This document shows, piece after piece, positions 44,113-53,700 of a DNA stretch of 64,000 bases. The notes beneath the pieces are model-generated. The model saw nothing but the letters and a program-made list of their open reading frames with translations, searched no databases and was not told the DNA's origin. The stretch is from Candidatus Paraprochloron terpiosi LD05. GTDB taxonomy: Bacteria > Cyanobacteriota > Cyanobacteriia > Cyanobacteriales > Prochloraceae. Where the stretch lies: NCBI GenBank assembly GCA_018141785.1, contig CP073341.1, positions 3,751,422-3,815,421 on the forward strand, written 5' to 3'. How positions within the stretch are numbered: position 1 is the first letter of the stretch; each line of letters begins with the position of its first letter. The position numbers and the translations under genes were made by a program.

Positions 44113-45720
44113 TTACAATGAAGCCACAGCTACCTTTTCAGACCTTTCTCGTTCCAACTTAGCTCCATAAAGACGATTCAAAGCACTGATATAAGCTCGA
44201 GCAGATGCCACAATAATATCCGTATTAGCCCCCCAACCCGAATATACCTTCCCGTCATGACGCAGACGAATAGTTACCTCTCCTATAGCATCAATACCCC
44301 CCGTCACCGACTGCACCGAAAACTCAATCAACTCATTTTCCACCTTTGCTACCCGGTTAATTGCCTGATAGACTGCATCCACAGGACCAGTACCAATAGC
44401 TGCATCAGTTAGTTCTTTGCCGTCGGGAGTGCGGAGAGTAACGGTAGCAGTGGGAAGGGAACTATCCCCTGCGGTAACCTGAACCAACTCCAAGCGGAAT
44501 AATTCTGGGGGTTGTTGAATTTCATCTTTAACAATCGCCTCCAGATCCCAGTCACTAATTTCCTTCTTCTTATCTGCTACCTCCTTAAAGCGAACAAATG
44601 CCTTATTCAACTCAAACTCTTCCAACTCAAACCCCAACTGCTTCAGACGAGTACCCAAAGCATTACGTCCGGAGAGTTTCCCCAAGACAATTTGATTATC
44701 AGTCAAACCAATGGAAGAAGCATCCATAATTTCGTAAGTCAGCTTGTGCTTCAGCACCCCGTCTTGGTGAATGCCCGACTCATGGGCAAAAGCATTGGCT
44801 CCCACAATAGCCTTATTGGGTTGCACCACCATTCCTGTTAAATTGGATACCAACCGAGACGTCTTATAAATCTGCTTTGTATCTATGTTGGTTAAGGGTT
44901 CCGTAGATTCCGTCGAACGACCCAAAAAGGGGTTAAAATACTGTCGGCGCACATGGAGAGCCATCACCAACTCTTCCAAAGCCGCATTTCCAGCCCTTTC
45001 CCCAATACCATTAACAGTACATTCCAGCTGTCTAGCTCCATTTTTAATGGCTTCCAAGAAATTAGCTACTGCCAAACCCAAATCATTGTGACCGTGAACG
45101 GAAATAATGCACTGGTCAATATTGGGCACATTAGCCTTAATACCAGCAATGAGAGCACCAAATTCTGCCGGAGTAGTGTAACCCACCGTATCCGGGATAT
45201 TGACCGTAGTTGCTCCGGCGGCGATGGCTCTTTCTAACACCTGATAGAGAAATTCTGGATCGCTGCGCCCCGCGTCTTCCGGGGAGAACTCCACATCTTG
45301 GACAAAAGATTTAGCGTAAGCTACCATTTCCCCAGCAATAGTCAATACCTCTGCCCTAGACTTTCTCAGTTTATATTGCAGATGAATATCACTAGTGGCG
45401 ATAAAAGTATGAATGCGGGGTGAAAAAGCAGGTTTGAGGGCTTCAGCCGCCCTTTTAATATCTTCTTTTCGCGCCCGTGCCAAACCACAGATGGTCGGAC
45501 CCGATTCTACCCCCACTATCTCGGCAATTTTTTGGACCGCCGCAAAATCTCCCGGACTAGCGTAGGGGAAACCCGCCTCGATTACATCCACTCCCAAACG
45601 TGCCAGGGAGCGAGCCAGCTTCAGTTTTTCCGAACCATTTAGAGTTGCTCCTGGAGACTGTTCACCGTCTCTGAGAGTGGTATCGAAAATGATAATTCTG
45701 TCAAGTTGATTGTCCTTCAT
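44113..45720 (-). CDS. leuA: 2-isopropylmalate synthase
   Basis: The enzyme condenses acetyl-CoA with 2-oxoisovalerate in the first committed step of leucine synthesis. The N-terminal TIM barrel shows [18 protein letters not shown] (metal-binding Asp), the [12 protein letters not shown] (HxH) motif as [10 protein letters not shown], and [14 protein letters not shown]. The C-terminal LeuA dimer/regulatory domain ([20 protein letters not shown]...[20 protein letters not shown]) is present for leucine feedback. I use ATG 45720 ([10 protein letters not shown]). Length 535 aa is typical. The 3' end carries a CAATGCCCACCCTA sequence shared with other gene ends. Confidence 0.96.
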   Translation of the reverse strand: MKDNQLDRIIIFDTTLRDGEQSPGATLNGSEKLKLARSLARLGVDVIEAGFPYASPGDFAAVQKIAEIVGVESGPTICGLARARKEDIKRAAEALKPAFSPRIHTFIATSDIHLQYKLRKSRAEVLTIAGEMVAYAKSFVQDVEFSPEDAGRSDPEFLYQVLERAIAAGATTVNIPDTVGYTTPAEFGALIAGIKANVPNIDQCIISVHGHNDLGLAVANFLEAIKNGARQLECTVNGIGERAGNAALEELVMALHVRRQYFNPFLGRSTESTEPLTNIDTKQIYKTSRLVSNLTGMVVQPNKAIVGANAFAHESGIHQDGVLKHKLTYEIMDASSIGLTDNQIVLGKLSGRNALGTRLKQLGFELEEFELNKAFVRFKEVADKKKEISDWDLEAIVKDEIQQPPELFRLELVQVTAGDSSLPTATVTLRTPDGKELTDAAIGTGPVDAVYQAINRVAKVENELIEFSVQSVTGGIDAIGEVTIRLRHDGKVYSGWGANTDIIVASARAYISALNRLYGAKLERERSEKVAVASL

Positions 45721-45800
45721 GATCTTCTCCCTCCCGACTCGGGGAAAATTACACTTCATCTATTCTCATTATAGACTAAATTTTTCTTCTGCTCCAACCC

Positions 45801-46319
45801 TTAATCATCATATTTCTCAATCTGGTCGCGAATATCATTTAAATCCACATAGCTGTCAGTAGCATTGCGTAATTCTCTCGCAATCATTCCTTCTGTAGAT
45901 ATCACTGTAATATGGGTGTTTTTAGACCGTAACAATTCAATTGCCCGCTCGAAATCTCCATCCCCACTAAACAAAACTACCCTATCGTATTGGTCTACAG
46001 TATTAAACATATCCACAACAATTTCAATGTCTAAATTAGCTTTTTGGGAATAGCGACCGGAAGCATCATCATAATATTCTTTTAATATTTTCGTCCGTAC
46101 CGTGTAACCAAGGCTGATTAAGGCATCCCGAAATCCCCGCTGGTCTTGAGAATCTTTTAATCCTGTATACCAAAAAGCATTTACAAGAGTTACATTTTGC
46201 TCTTTAGTAAAGTAAGTTAAGACCCGCCTGGGGTCAAAAAACCAACCATTTTTTTGTTGAGCGTAAAACATATTATTACCGTCCACAAAAATAGAAATAC
46301 GGTTATTATAAAAATTCAT
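45801..46319 (-). CDS. LabA-like NYN domain protein
   Basis: This 172-residue NYN (PIN-like) domain protein shows ISIFVDGNNMFYAQQ, KANLDIEIVVDMFN, VVLFSGDGDFERAIELLRS, and ARELRNATDSYVDLNDIRD. These acidic residues form the expected metal site. LabA homologues in Synechococcus affect circadian output, but close relatives such as this are widespread and often act as RNA-binding or nuclease proteins, so the role is uncertain. An inverted-repeat-rich region (46386-46487) precedes the start. Confidence 0.85.
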   Translation of the reverse strand: MNFYNNRISIFVDGNNMFYAQQKNGWFFDPRRVLTYFTKEQNVTLVNAFWYTGLKDSQDQRGFRDALISLGYTVRTKILKEYYDDASGRYSQKANLDIEIVVDMFNTVDQYDRVVLFSGDGDFERAIELLRSKNTHITVISTEGMIARELRNATDSYVDLNDIRDQIEKYDD

Positions 46320-46385
46320 GAAGAAGTAATACCTAGTATTATGAAAAATTCAACGTTTTATTAGTTAGGATCTATTATATTAGCA

Positions 46386-46487
46386 AATTAGATTAAATTG
46401 AATCTAATTAAGACAATTATAGCATTGGGAGAGAGATTTTCGCCTGGGCCAAAATTTCTCTCGGGGACCTGCGTTAAGCTGTCCCGG
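46386..46487. repeat. Three consecutive inverted repeats upstream of labA
   Basis: The first is AATTAGATT-aaattg-AATCTAATT (46386-46409, perfect 9-bp arms). The second is a 12-bp arm pair GAGAGAGATTTT/AAAATTTCTCTC (46429-46462, one mismatch). The third is GGGGAC/GTCCCGG (about 46463-46487). They lie between the SpoIIE-type fossil and the LabA start and could be operator and attenuator-like signals, or remnants of a mobile element end. Confidence 0.5.
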
Positions 46488-46555
46488 TTTATTTGATCCG
46501 ATTTTAGTGGGCATAAACCAATATGCCTAATCTGAATGCCTTGAATGAATTATAA

Positions 46556-47020
46556 TTATTGGAAGTCAATTTCCACAATGGATAAATCGTCATTAAAATA
46601 ATCCTGGGGATTGCGTTCAAGTACCTGTTGCAAAAGCCAATCTAAATTAGACTGCTGTTTGTCGTAATATTCTGCCAGGAGTTAGACAAACTAATCTAGC
46701 CCCCAAATCCTGCTATCTGTTTGGGTAATTTCATAAATGCCATCGCTAAAAATATAGAGATGAGAGGGAGAATTTATGGGGCAAATAACGTCGGTATCTT
46801 GGGCATTGAGGAACATGCCCACTGGAAATCCTGTGGTTTTCAGCCGTCTTTCCCTGATACTGCCTCTCTCATCGCGACCGAGCAAGATAGCGGGTGGATG
46901 TCCGGCACTAGCATAAGTTAACTCCTGTTTTCTGCGATTGTAAACCCCGTACCACATGGTGAAATATTTATCATTGCGCTGATTCATTTGAAATGAAACA
47001 TTTAAACCCCTTAATACCTC
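46556..47020 (-). pseudogene. SpoIIE/RsbU-type PP2C phosphatase fossil (C-terminal part)
   Basis: The C-terminal third of a serine phosphatase is readable as EVLRGLNVSFQMNQRNDKYF, TMWYGVYNRRKQELTYASAG, HPPAILLGRDERG and DVICPINSPSHLYIFSDGIY, ending IWGLD at a TAG. In another frame it continues KQQSNLDWLLQQVLERNPQD and FNDDLSIVEIDFQ to the TAA at 46556. The N-terminal part is missing. The 5' junction near 47020 is exactly where a truncated iscB begins. Such phosphatases antagonise anti-sigma kinases, and the kinase partner fossil is at 48025-48372. Confidence 0.82.
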
Positions 47021-47570
47021 TTTCGTAACCGTGTAAAGTGCCTTGTTGATACTCAGTCCCGGAGATTTCTGAGTTCTCCATTTTCCTCGTCAAGAACCGT
47101 ACCAACTCCTGAGAAATACCCGCTATAAGACAAAACCGAATCAGTTTTTTAACCCAAGTCAGGATGTTATGAACTCTAGACATTAAGCTAGGTGCTAACC
47201 ATCCCTCGGGACTTTTCCGATTAAGAAAGCGAGGTTTTCTATAGCGAGTTTTACGGTTACGGCGAGAACGTCTTAATTGCCGCCTTGAGGTTAAAGCGTC
47301 TCGGATTTGGAATCCACGATGGGTTATTTCAGCACCCCAAATAACAGTGTTGTCTTGCCGGATTGCTAAATCTGTTGTTTTTGCACCTGGGTCAATTTTC
47401 AACTGGTGATTATGAGTCGTGCAGTTTTCTACCTCCAAATCTGGCAGGATGATTGTGAATGGATACCTTCTAAACACTTTGGCTCTACCTTGCTTGAGTA
47501 ATAATCTGGCTCTGGCAGGACGGCAAGGGTCTAGTGGTTTAAGGTTTTTATCGAGTACAAAAACACGCAT
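47017..47570 (-). pseudogene. iscB: Truncated IscB (PLMP, RuvC-I, bridge helix, RuvC-II only)
   Basis: The frame from ATG 47570 (MRVFVLDKNLKPLDPCRPAR) keeps the PLMP domain, RuvC-I (KIDPGAKTTDLAIR), the Arg-rich bridge (QLRRSRRNRKTRYRKPRF) and RuvC-II (GISQELVRF). It ends at GTEYQQGTLHGYE, just before the HNH domain. Family sequence stops at about 47020, where SpoIIE phosphatase sequence begins. The open frame reads on to 46971 with unrelated residues. Without HNH and RuvC-III it cannot cut. Compared with the intact iscB, the retained part is collinear and similar. Confidence 0.88.
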
Positions 47571-47818
47571 AATTGTATTTTTCTCCTATTACTAGGGTGA
47601 AGTTCGCTTTGCCAATGTTTTTTGAGTTTGTCTTGCTAATAGCACTGTCTTAACCCGTTTATGACTGTTTAACCATTAACCACAGAGCAGAAGACTAGCG
47701 ACGCATCCAAAGGTGTGATAGCTCAAAAAACGTAGACTCAAAAGTCTTAGGCTGGTCACGTTGTGGACTTTCTCAAGCCCCCGTTATAGCCGTTAGGCTT
47801 AACGGTGGGTTCGTGACG
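47571..47818 (-). ncRNA. Putative omega RNA of the truncated IscB
   Basis: This region matches the upstream region of the intact iscB in block order: GCCAATGTTTTTTGAG (about 47619), TTAACCC, GACTGTTTAA, AAAACGTAG (47727-47735) and TTAGGCTGGTCA (AGGCTGGTCA at 47749-47758), ending near GGGTTCGTGACG. It lacks the 44-bp palindrome present in the other. Conservation without coding potential supports a structured RNA. The nuclease it served is gone here, but the intact IscB in trans might use it. Confidence 0.65.
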
Positions 47819-48024
47819 CTTTGGCTTTTAGAAGGGGAGGATAAACCATGTTAATATATAATAGTATGATAAAGCATAACTTTATCTAGAGAGGCAACAG
47901 TGAGAAAATAAAATAGATGTTAACTAATAATGCAGCATTTAAACTACTCTTCCAAATCAGAAGCCAGAGCCAAAGAAGTTGATGAGAGAGGCGAGCGAGC
48001 AGTTGAAAGTTATCAAAAAAAACT

Positions 48025-48372
48025 GATTTAAAAGTACCCGGTAATCTGAAATTATTGGATCGGGTATTAATCTATTTCGACCTGATAAATCAACCCTCCA
48101 TTCCCAGAAAAGTCTGGTTAGAATGCCAGTTAGCTGTCTTTGAGACTAGGTTAGAGCTATGCATTATAGACTACAGTCCTCCTTTTGATTTAGACGCCTG
48201 TATCCAATCTTACTGTCAGGGCAATCAGAATAACACTGGTGGGGGACGGGGTGTGATTATATTACATAAAATTGCCGATCGCTTGAGTTACCTTCGTACT
48301 GAAGATGATCGCAATTGTTTGCGGATTGTCAAGAATTATTACCCTGTGGTGGATGACCGGCGACTGCTATAA
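48025..48372 (+). pseudogene. Anti-sigma regulatory kinase (RsbW-like HATPase) fossil
   Basis: The open frame gives DLKVPGNLKLLDRVLIYFDL...PRKVWLECQLAV, then jumps to FETRLELCIIDYSPPFDLDA, CIQSYCQGNQNNTGGGRGVI, ILHKIADRLSYLRTEDDRNC. The G2-box (GGGRG) remains, but the N-box helix (E...NA..HA) and strand between LAV and FET, about 25-30 residues, are deleted. No ATG or GTG start is found (first usable codon TTG 48055). Such kinases phosphorylate STAS anti-anti-sigma factors and are reversed by SpoIIE-type phosphatases, whose fossil is adjacent. Confidence 0.75.
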
Positions 48373-48400
48373 CCAATAACGAACAACCAAAAATATTCTC

Positions 48401-49597
48401 ATGTCGAAAAGAAAGCAAATTTTACCTCACGGCGGGAAGGTGCTCATTAATCGTCTAGCCACCCCAGAGCAACGGGAGGCATTTCTCGGTATGGCAGACC
48501 AATTACCTCGGGTCATGCTGTCTCCTCGTGGGGTGTCGGATCTGGTCATGATCGCCATTGGCGGATTTAGTCCTCTGAAGGGCTTTATGGAACAAAAAGA
48601 CTATGAAAAGGTCGTAGAAGATATGCGTCTGAGCAGTGGCGTTCCCTGGTCCATTCCCATTACCCTGTCTGTGAGGGAAGAGGTAGCAGAACCCCTCAAA
48701 CCAGGTACGGTGGTGCGCTTGGACGATCCAGAAGGAAAATTCGTTGGGATATTGGAATTAACTCAGAAGTATCCCTATGATAAAGCAAGGGAAGCCATTA
48801 AAGTCTACAAAACTGATGAAACTAAGCACCCTGGGGTGAAAGTGCTTTATGAGGAGGGGGAGATTAATTTAGCTGGTCCTGTCTGGTTGTTACAGCGATC
48901 CCGCAGGGATCCGCGATGCGGCGCGCCTCATCCTCTTTTTCCCCTTTATCAAATTGACCCGGAAAAATCCCGAGCCATGTTTCTGGCCAAAGGGTGGCAA
49001 ACTGTGGTTGGTTTTCAGACTCGTAACCCAATCCACCGCGCTCACGAGTATATCCAAAAGTGCGCCCTAGAAGTTGTTGACGGTCTCTTTTTACATCCTT
49101 TGGTGGGAGCCACTAAAAGCGACGATATCCCAGCAGAGGTGCGTATGCGCTGCTACGAGATTATGCTGGAACACTATTTTCCTCAAGACCGAGTCATTTT
49201 GGCCATTAATCCCGCAGCAATGCGTTACGCTGGACCGAGGGAAGCAATTTTCCATGCTATCGTGCGGAAGAACTATGGTTGTACCCATTTTATTGTGGGA
49301 CGAGACCATGCAGGAGTGGGTGACTACTACGGTACTTATGATGCTCAACATATTTTTAACCAGTTCTCCCCGGAAGAAATAGGAATTATACCGATGAAAT
49401 TTGAACACGCTTTCTACTGTAAACGGACTGGGCAAATGGCGACCACGAAAACCAGTCCTAGTAGTAAGGAAGAGCGTATTCATCTCTCGGGAACCAAGGT
49501 GCGAGAAATGCTCCGCCGAGGAGAATCCCCACCACCGCAGTTTTCTCGTCCAGAGGTAGCAGCAGAATTAATCAAGGCAATGCAGTCGGGGATGTAA
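48401..49597 (+). CDS. sat: Sulfate adenylyltransferase (ATP sulfurylase) with in-frame palindromic repeat
   Basis: Sat makes adenosine 5'-phosphosulfate for sulfate assimilation. The 398 residues show the PUA-like N-terminal domain, the active-site [32 protein letters not shown] and [17 protein letters not shown], and the C-terminal [14 protein letters not shown]. Between WLLQR and [11 protein letters not shown] about ten extra residues ([10 protein letters not shown]) are encoded by a family A palindrome (48895-48927). The insert is at the end of the substrate loop but before the conserved active-site block, so activity is probable. A strong terminator follows. Confidence 0.95.
   Translation: MSKRKQILPHGGKVLINRLATPEQREAFLGMADQLPRVMLSPRGVSDLVMIAIGGFSPLKGFMEQKDYEKVVEDMRLSSGVPWSIPITLSVREEVAEPLKPGTVVRLDDPEGKFVGILELTQKYPYDKAREAIKVYKTDETKHPGVKVLYEEGEINLAGPVWLLQRSRRDPRCGAPHPLFPLYQIDPEKSRAMFLAKGWQTVVGFQTRNPIHRAHEYIQKCALEVVDGLFLHPLVGATKSDDIPAEVRMRCYEIMLEHYFPQDRVILAINPAAMRYAGPREAIFHAIVRKNYGCTHFIVGRDHAGVGDYYGTYDAQHIFNQFSPEEIGIIPMKFEHAFYCKRTGQMATTKTSPSSKEERIHLSGTKVREMLRRGESPPPQFSRPEVAAELIKAMQSGM
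48895..48927. repeat. GGATCC-core palindromic repeat (family A) inside sat
   Basis: GCGATCCCGCAGGGATCC-GCGATGCGGCGCGCC carries the GGGATC, GGATCC and GGCGCGCC blocks of the lysA and 10944 copies. It is in frame with sat. Confidence 0.7.
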
Positions 49598-49604
49598 TAT
49601 AAGC

Positions 49605-49634
49605 CTGTCAGCCCTTAGGGGGCTGATAGTTTTT
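49605..49634 (+). terminator. Rho-independent terminator of sat
   Basis: CTGTCAGCCC and GGGGCTGATAG form a GC-rich hairpin with a short TTAG loop followed by TTTTT, 8 bp after the sat stop. This is the clearest intrinsic terminator on this part of the window. Confidence 0.8.
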
Positions 49635-49775
49635 CCACAGATCCGGGCGATTTTACCCAACATATAAGGGAATTTTCCACAATAGTTTAAGAAAAGATTA
49701 TTAAAATCTAAGCAATATCTTTGTCTGAGTTTAAATGGAATCAACTGCTATGGGAGGCCAAGGGTTGAAGATAAC

Positions 49776-50255
49776 ATGTTATTTGCTCTAAACCGGGTGC
49801 TGATACCGATAGATTTCTCCGAAGAATCTTTCCAAGCACAGAAGCTTGCTCTAGAATTTGTTTCCAATCCAGGAAATCTGCACGTTCTCCATGTATTACC
49901 CTATCTCAATCCGGGGGTAGATGGCTCAATGAGGGAAACTATGGATGACTTTACTCGGAAAGATTACGTTGGCAAGCAATTTCACGAACGCTTCGGATCT
50001 GAATCTCTAGGGATTCATTTTTGTGTAACCATCGGCAATCCTAGTAAGGAGATTGTTAAATACGCTAAAGCCCAAAGTATTGATTTGATCGTTATCCCTT
50101 CTCACGGACGCACTGGTTTGGGTCGATTTTTTCTCGGTTCTGTCGCTGAAAGGATCATGCGTTCTACTACCTGTCCGGTTTTGGTTTTGCGTCGGGATTC
50201 TTTGAAACTAGAGTCTGTACGAGACCAGTTGCTTCTTGCAGGGTGTGGGGTTTAG
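49776..50255 (+). CDS. Universal stress protein (UspA family)
   Basis: This single UspA domain of 159 residues has VLIPIDFSEESFQAQKLALE, LHVLHVLPYL, IDLIVIPSHGRTGLGRFFLG and SVAERIMRSTTCPVLVLR. The G-2x-G-9x-G(S) ATP-binding motif (GRTGLGRFFLGS) is complete, so it is probably an ATP-binding member. The role in stress or phototrophic adaptation is unknown. It stands alone, and the 178 bp upstream hold the sat terminator and its own promoter. Confidence 0.9.
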   Translation: MLFALNRVLIPIDFSEESFQAQKLALEFVSNPGNLHVLHVLPYLNPGVDGSMRETMDDFTRKDYVGKQFHERFGSESLGIHFCVTIGNPSKEIVKYAKAQSIDLIVIPSHGRTGLGRFFLGSVAERIMRSTTCPVLVLRRDSLKLESVRDQLLLAGCGV

Positions 50256-50736
50256 GGAATGGTAGGGTGGGAAATGCCTGTGTAAATTGAGTTGTAATAT
50301 GTTAGCTTATTATTGACATTGCCCACCAGAGACAAAATTAGCCTGTGTATTTTTCTGTAGGTTTTGAATTCTTGAGTAAGCGCTAATCCACGAACCACCA
50401 CTAATATCAATTTATATATTGTAAAAATTGTTGATGTTATGCATTGCATAGTATTTTTTAATTTGTTTTGTTCAAGTATCTACCACTCTAACATATTTCC
50501 CCTCCTCTGACCAGAGCAAATCCCCAATCGTAATATCCTTAGACCAGATACCGTAGGGTGTGTAAGGGAAAAAAGGGTATTTTTGGCGGTGACACCCTAA
50601 AGTAATCGGCGAGGCAACATCATCAATCGCGCCCCGCCCTGGCGATTGCTATAATATTCCTATCAGCAGCCCCAGCTGCACTTCGGAGTTCCTCACGATA
50701 TAATGATTTTAGCACGGGTGTGAGGAAAGACAGACA
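50256..50736. other. Intergenic stretch upstream of tamB
   Basis: The 481 bp are mostly AT-rich and show no intact gene. On the minus strand at 50472-50560 a short frame contains GDLLWSEEGKYVRVV before a TGA, which looks like the C-terminus of a small decayed gene of unknown family (low certainty). A CAGCCCCAGCTGCAC stretch near 50670 is palindromic. The tamB promoter should lie in the last 100 bp. Confidence 0.35.
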
Positions 50737-53700
50737 ATGAAAGATCCCATCGATAAAAGTAAGGAACCGGAACCATTACCGGAAAATTCAGTCCCAATAA
50801 CTACACCAATTCCAAATAGTGGGAAAAAGGGACGCATTTGGCTCTGGACAGTGGTTATTTTACTCTCCGGTGTAGGTGCGGGGCTGGGCTATGGTTGGTT
50901 TTTTATCCAGCGACAGCTGGCTCCCCTGGTAGGAGCTAGTCTCAGTAAAACTCTCGATCGCCCGATTCATCTCGGGGAGGTGTCCCATTTTACCTTAAAA
51001 GGGTTGCGCTTTGGTCGGACAGAAGTACCTCCTACTCCCACGGATCCCGATCGCGTCACTCTAGAAGCAGTAGAGGTAGGGTTCAACCCTCTATTACTCT
51101 TACGGGGAACCCTGAAGCTGGATTTGATTCTGATTAAACCGAATGTTTATATTGAACAAAATGAAAATAAGGTCTGGACAGACACTACATTAGCACCGTC
51201 CGAACCGGGGGCAATTAAGATAGATTTGCAATCTATTCGCATAGAAGACGCTAGGATATCTCTGGTAGCAAGGTCTGAGGATAATAAGCTAGAAAGTCCG
51301 GTACAAGTACTCCTCTCTGAGGGGAAGACTAGTTTTCGCAATAATAACCAGGATATTAATGTCCAGCTTCAAGGTAAACTGCTTCCTGTCTGGACAACCA
51401 CTGTAGAAAAGATAAAAGAAGAGGAAAGTGGTGAAAAACCAGATACCCCTACCAACAATCAGAGCGAGGAAAAACCGGAACCTACTCAAAATAAAGTCCA
51501 GGAAAACAAATTTGCGATTGTAGGAAGAGCGCTTACTGACGCAGGAAAGTTAGACTTAACCTTATCGGGGAAAAATCTGGATATAGTTTCTCTTGCTCGT
51601 TTAGTACCTTCAAACCCTTTACAGGTGCAAGGTGGAGTGGTAGGAGGTTATGTGGAGATAGCACTAAGAGGGGGAAAGTTACCTACAGTTAAGGGTAATG
51701 CTAGTTTGGAAAACGGTATCTTTACCAAGGAAGGTCTCCCCCAACCTTTAAAAGCAACTAATGCTAAACTGGAATTTAAAGAGCAGCAGATTGAAGTTAA
51801 AGAACTAACTACGGTTTTCGCCACAATACCAGCGTCTGCTAGTGGTATGGTGGATTTAAAAGAAGGCTTTAACCTAGAAGTAGAAACGGAAGCATTTCCA
51901 CTGGAAAAGGTACTCGAAAGTCTCTCTCTAGATACACTCCCTCTGAAATTAGCAGGAGAGTTGCAGAGTACCATGAAGGTAACAGGCAATTTAACCAACC
52001 CTGTCTTGAGTGCCCAAATCATCTCCACTAAAGAAATCATAGCAGATAAATTAACCCTGAAAGATTTCCGCGCTGATCTGGCTTTTGTCGATTCCACTCT
52101 GTTGGTGAACAAAATTGAAGGTACTCCTACTATTGGTGGCAAGGTAACGGGTAAAGGTCAAGTCAAAGTAGGGGATAAGCAAGATTTAGTCCTGGAAATT
52201 ACTGCTCTGAACCTCCCTGGTAGTGGTATTGCTGAAGCTTATTTTGGCATCAAACCCTCAGCAGCAATTGGTTCTGTTTCCGCTGGGGTGACAATTATCG
52301 GTACTTTGAATTCCTCAGAAAACCTCAGCGCTACAGGTTCTGCTTCTCTGCAATTAGCCAACGGTAAGGTTATCGTTAAAGATTTAAAGCTGGAAAAAGG
52401 TCGCTGGGAAATCAGTTTGGACGCCTTTGGGGTACAGCTGGCCCAGCTTGTACCCCAGCTACCACAGCAATTAGCAGGCTCCCTGGACGGCGCATTTCAG
52501 TTCCAAGGAAGTCTGGAAGATATTACCCTGTCAGCCATTAAAGGGACGGGAACAACTCAATTACTGGTACCTCGTGGTGGTAAGATAAGGGTAACTGACT
52601 GGCAAATGGCTCAGGGTGAGTGGGAAGCTACAATATCCGCCAATGACATCCCTTTACAATCAGGATTATTTCCCAGTATTCTCTCCCAATTAGAAAATCC
52701 CTTAGTACAGGGTACATTAGCAGCAAAGGGTACTGTGGATAATTTAACTTTAGGGGGCATTACTGCTCAGGGAACCGCAGAGGTGGCTGTGGGGAAGGGG
52801 AAGGTAAAGGCATATGTTAACCTAATAGAAGGTAAGTGGCAAGCAGATATTCAGGGAAATGGTATTTCCATTGATGAACAGTTGTTTCCCGGAATACCCC
52901 AGCAGGACGCCAAAGGCGGCACCTTCGGTGTGATAAATTTCCGCGCCCAAGGTAAATTAGCAGCAAAGGGTACTGTGGATAATTTAACTTTAGGGGCTAT
53001 TACTGCTCAGGGAACCGCAGAAGTGGCTGTGGGGAAGGGGAAGGTAAAGGCAGATGTTAACTTAGTTAGGGGGAAGTGGCAAGGGACAATAAAGGCAGAT
53101 GATATTGCTGTGGAACGCTTTGCTCCCCAACTACCTCAACAGTGGCATAGTGAGAAAGTTAATGGTACTTTAGTGATTCGAGGTGATCTGGATAATCTCT
53201 CCCTTCAGAGTTTAAATGTGAGTGAGGCTGAGGGGATTGTCAATATAGCTGGGGGAATTTTGAAGGCCAGTAATTTTTCTCTTGGAGACGGAAGGTGGGA
53301 AGGAACTCTCTCTCTTGTTGGGATAGAATTAGGCCAGCTGATACCAGAACAGTCAGAATTGCTGGGAGACCTCAATGGTACCTTTCATGTGGACGGTAAC
53401 CTAGATAATTTAACCATAGAGGGGATCGCCTTGAGAGGTGAAACTAGTATTGCTGTAGCAGGAGGAACCGTCCAGGCTAAGGAAATGCAACTGGAACAGG
53501 GGCAATTTGCAGCAATAATAAATGCTCAAGGAGTCCCATTACAATCTTTTTTACCCCAAAGTCAGGGATATTTGGGAGGAAGGGTGAATATCTTTGGTAA
53601 CTTAGCTAATCTTAATCCCAACCGGATCCAATTGGGGGGAGAAGTGCAGCTGAAAGAATCCCTCTTAGAGGACACCCTGACTGCTAAATTAGCTTGGAAT

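Noticed and set aside
48055-48372. Functional anti-sigma factor kinase
   Set aside because: The N-box needed for ATP/Mg binding is missing and there is no standard start codon.
52913-52950. Additional family D insertion in tamB (GACGCCAAAGGCGGCACC)
   Set aside because: Only the left half matches, and the 240-bp period of tamB spans it without disturbance, so it may be coincidence.
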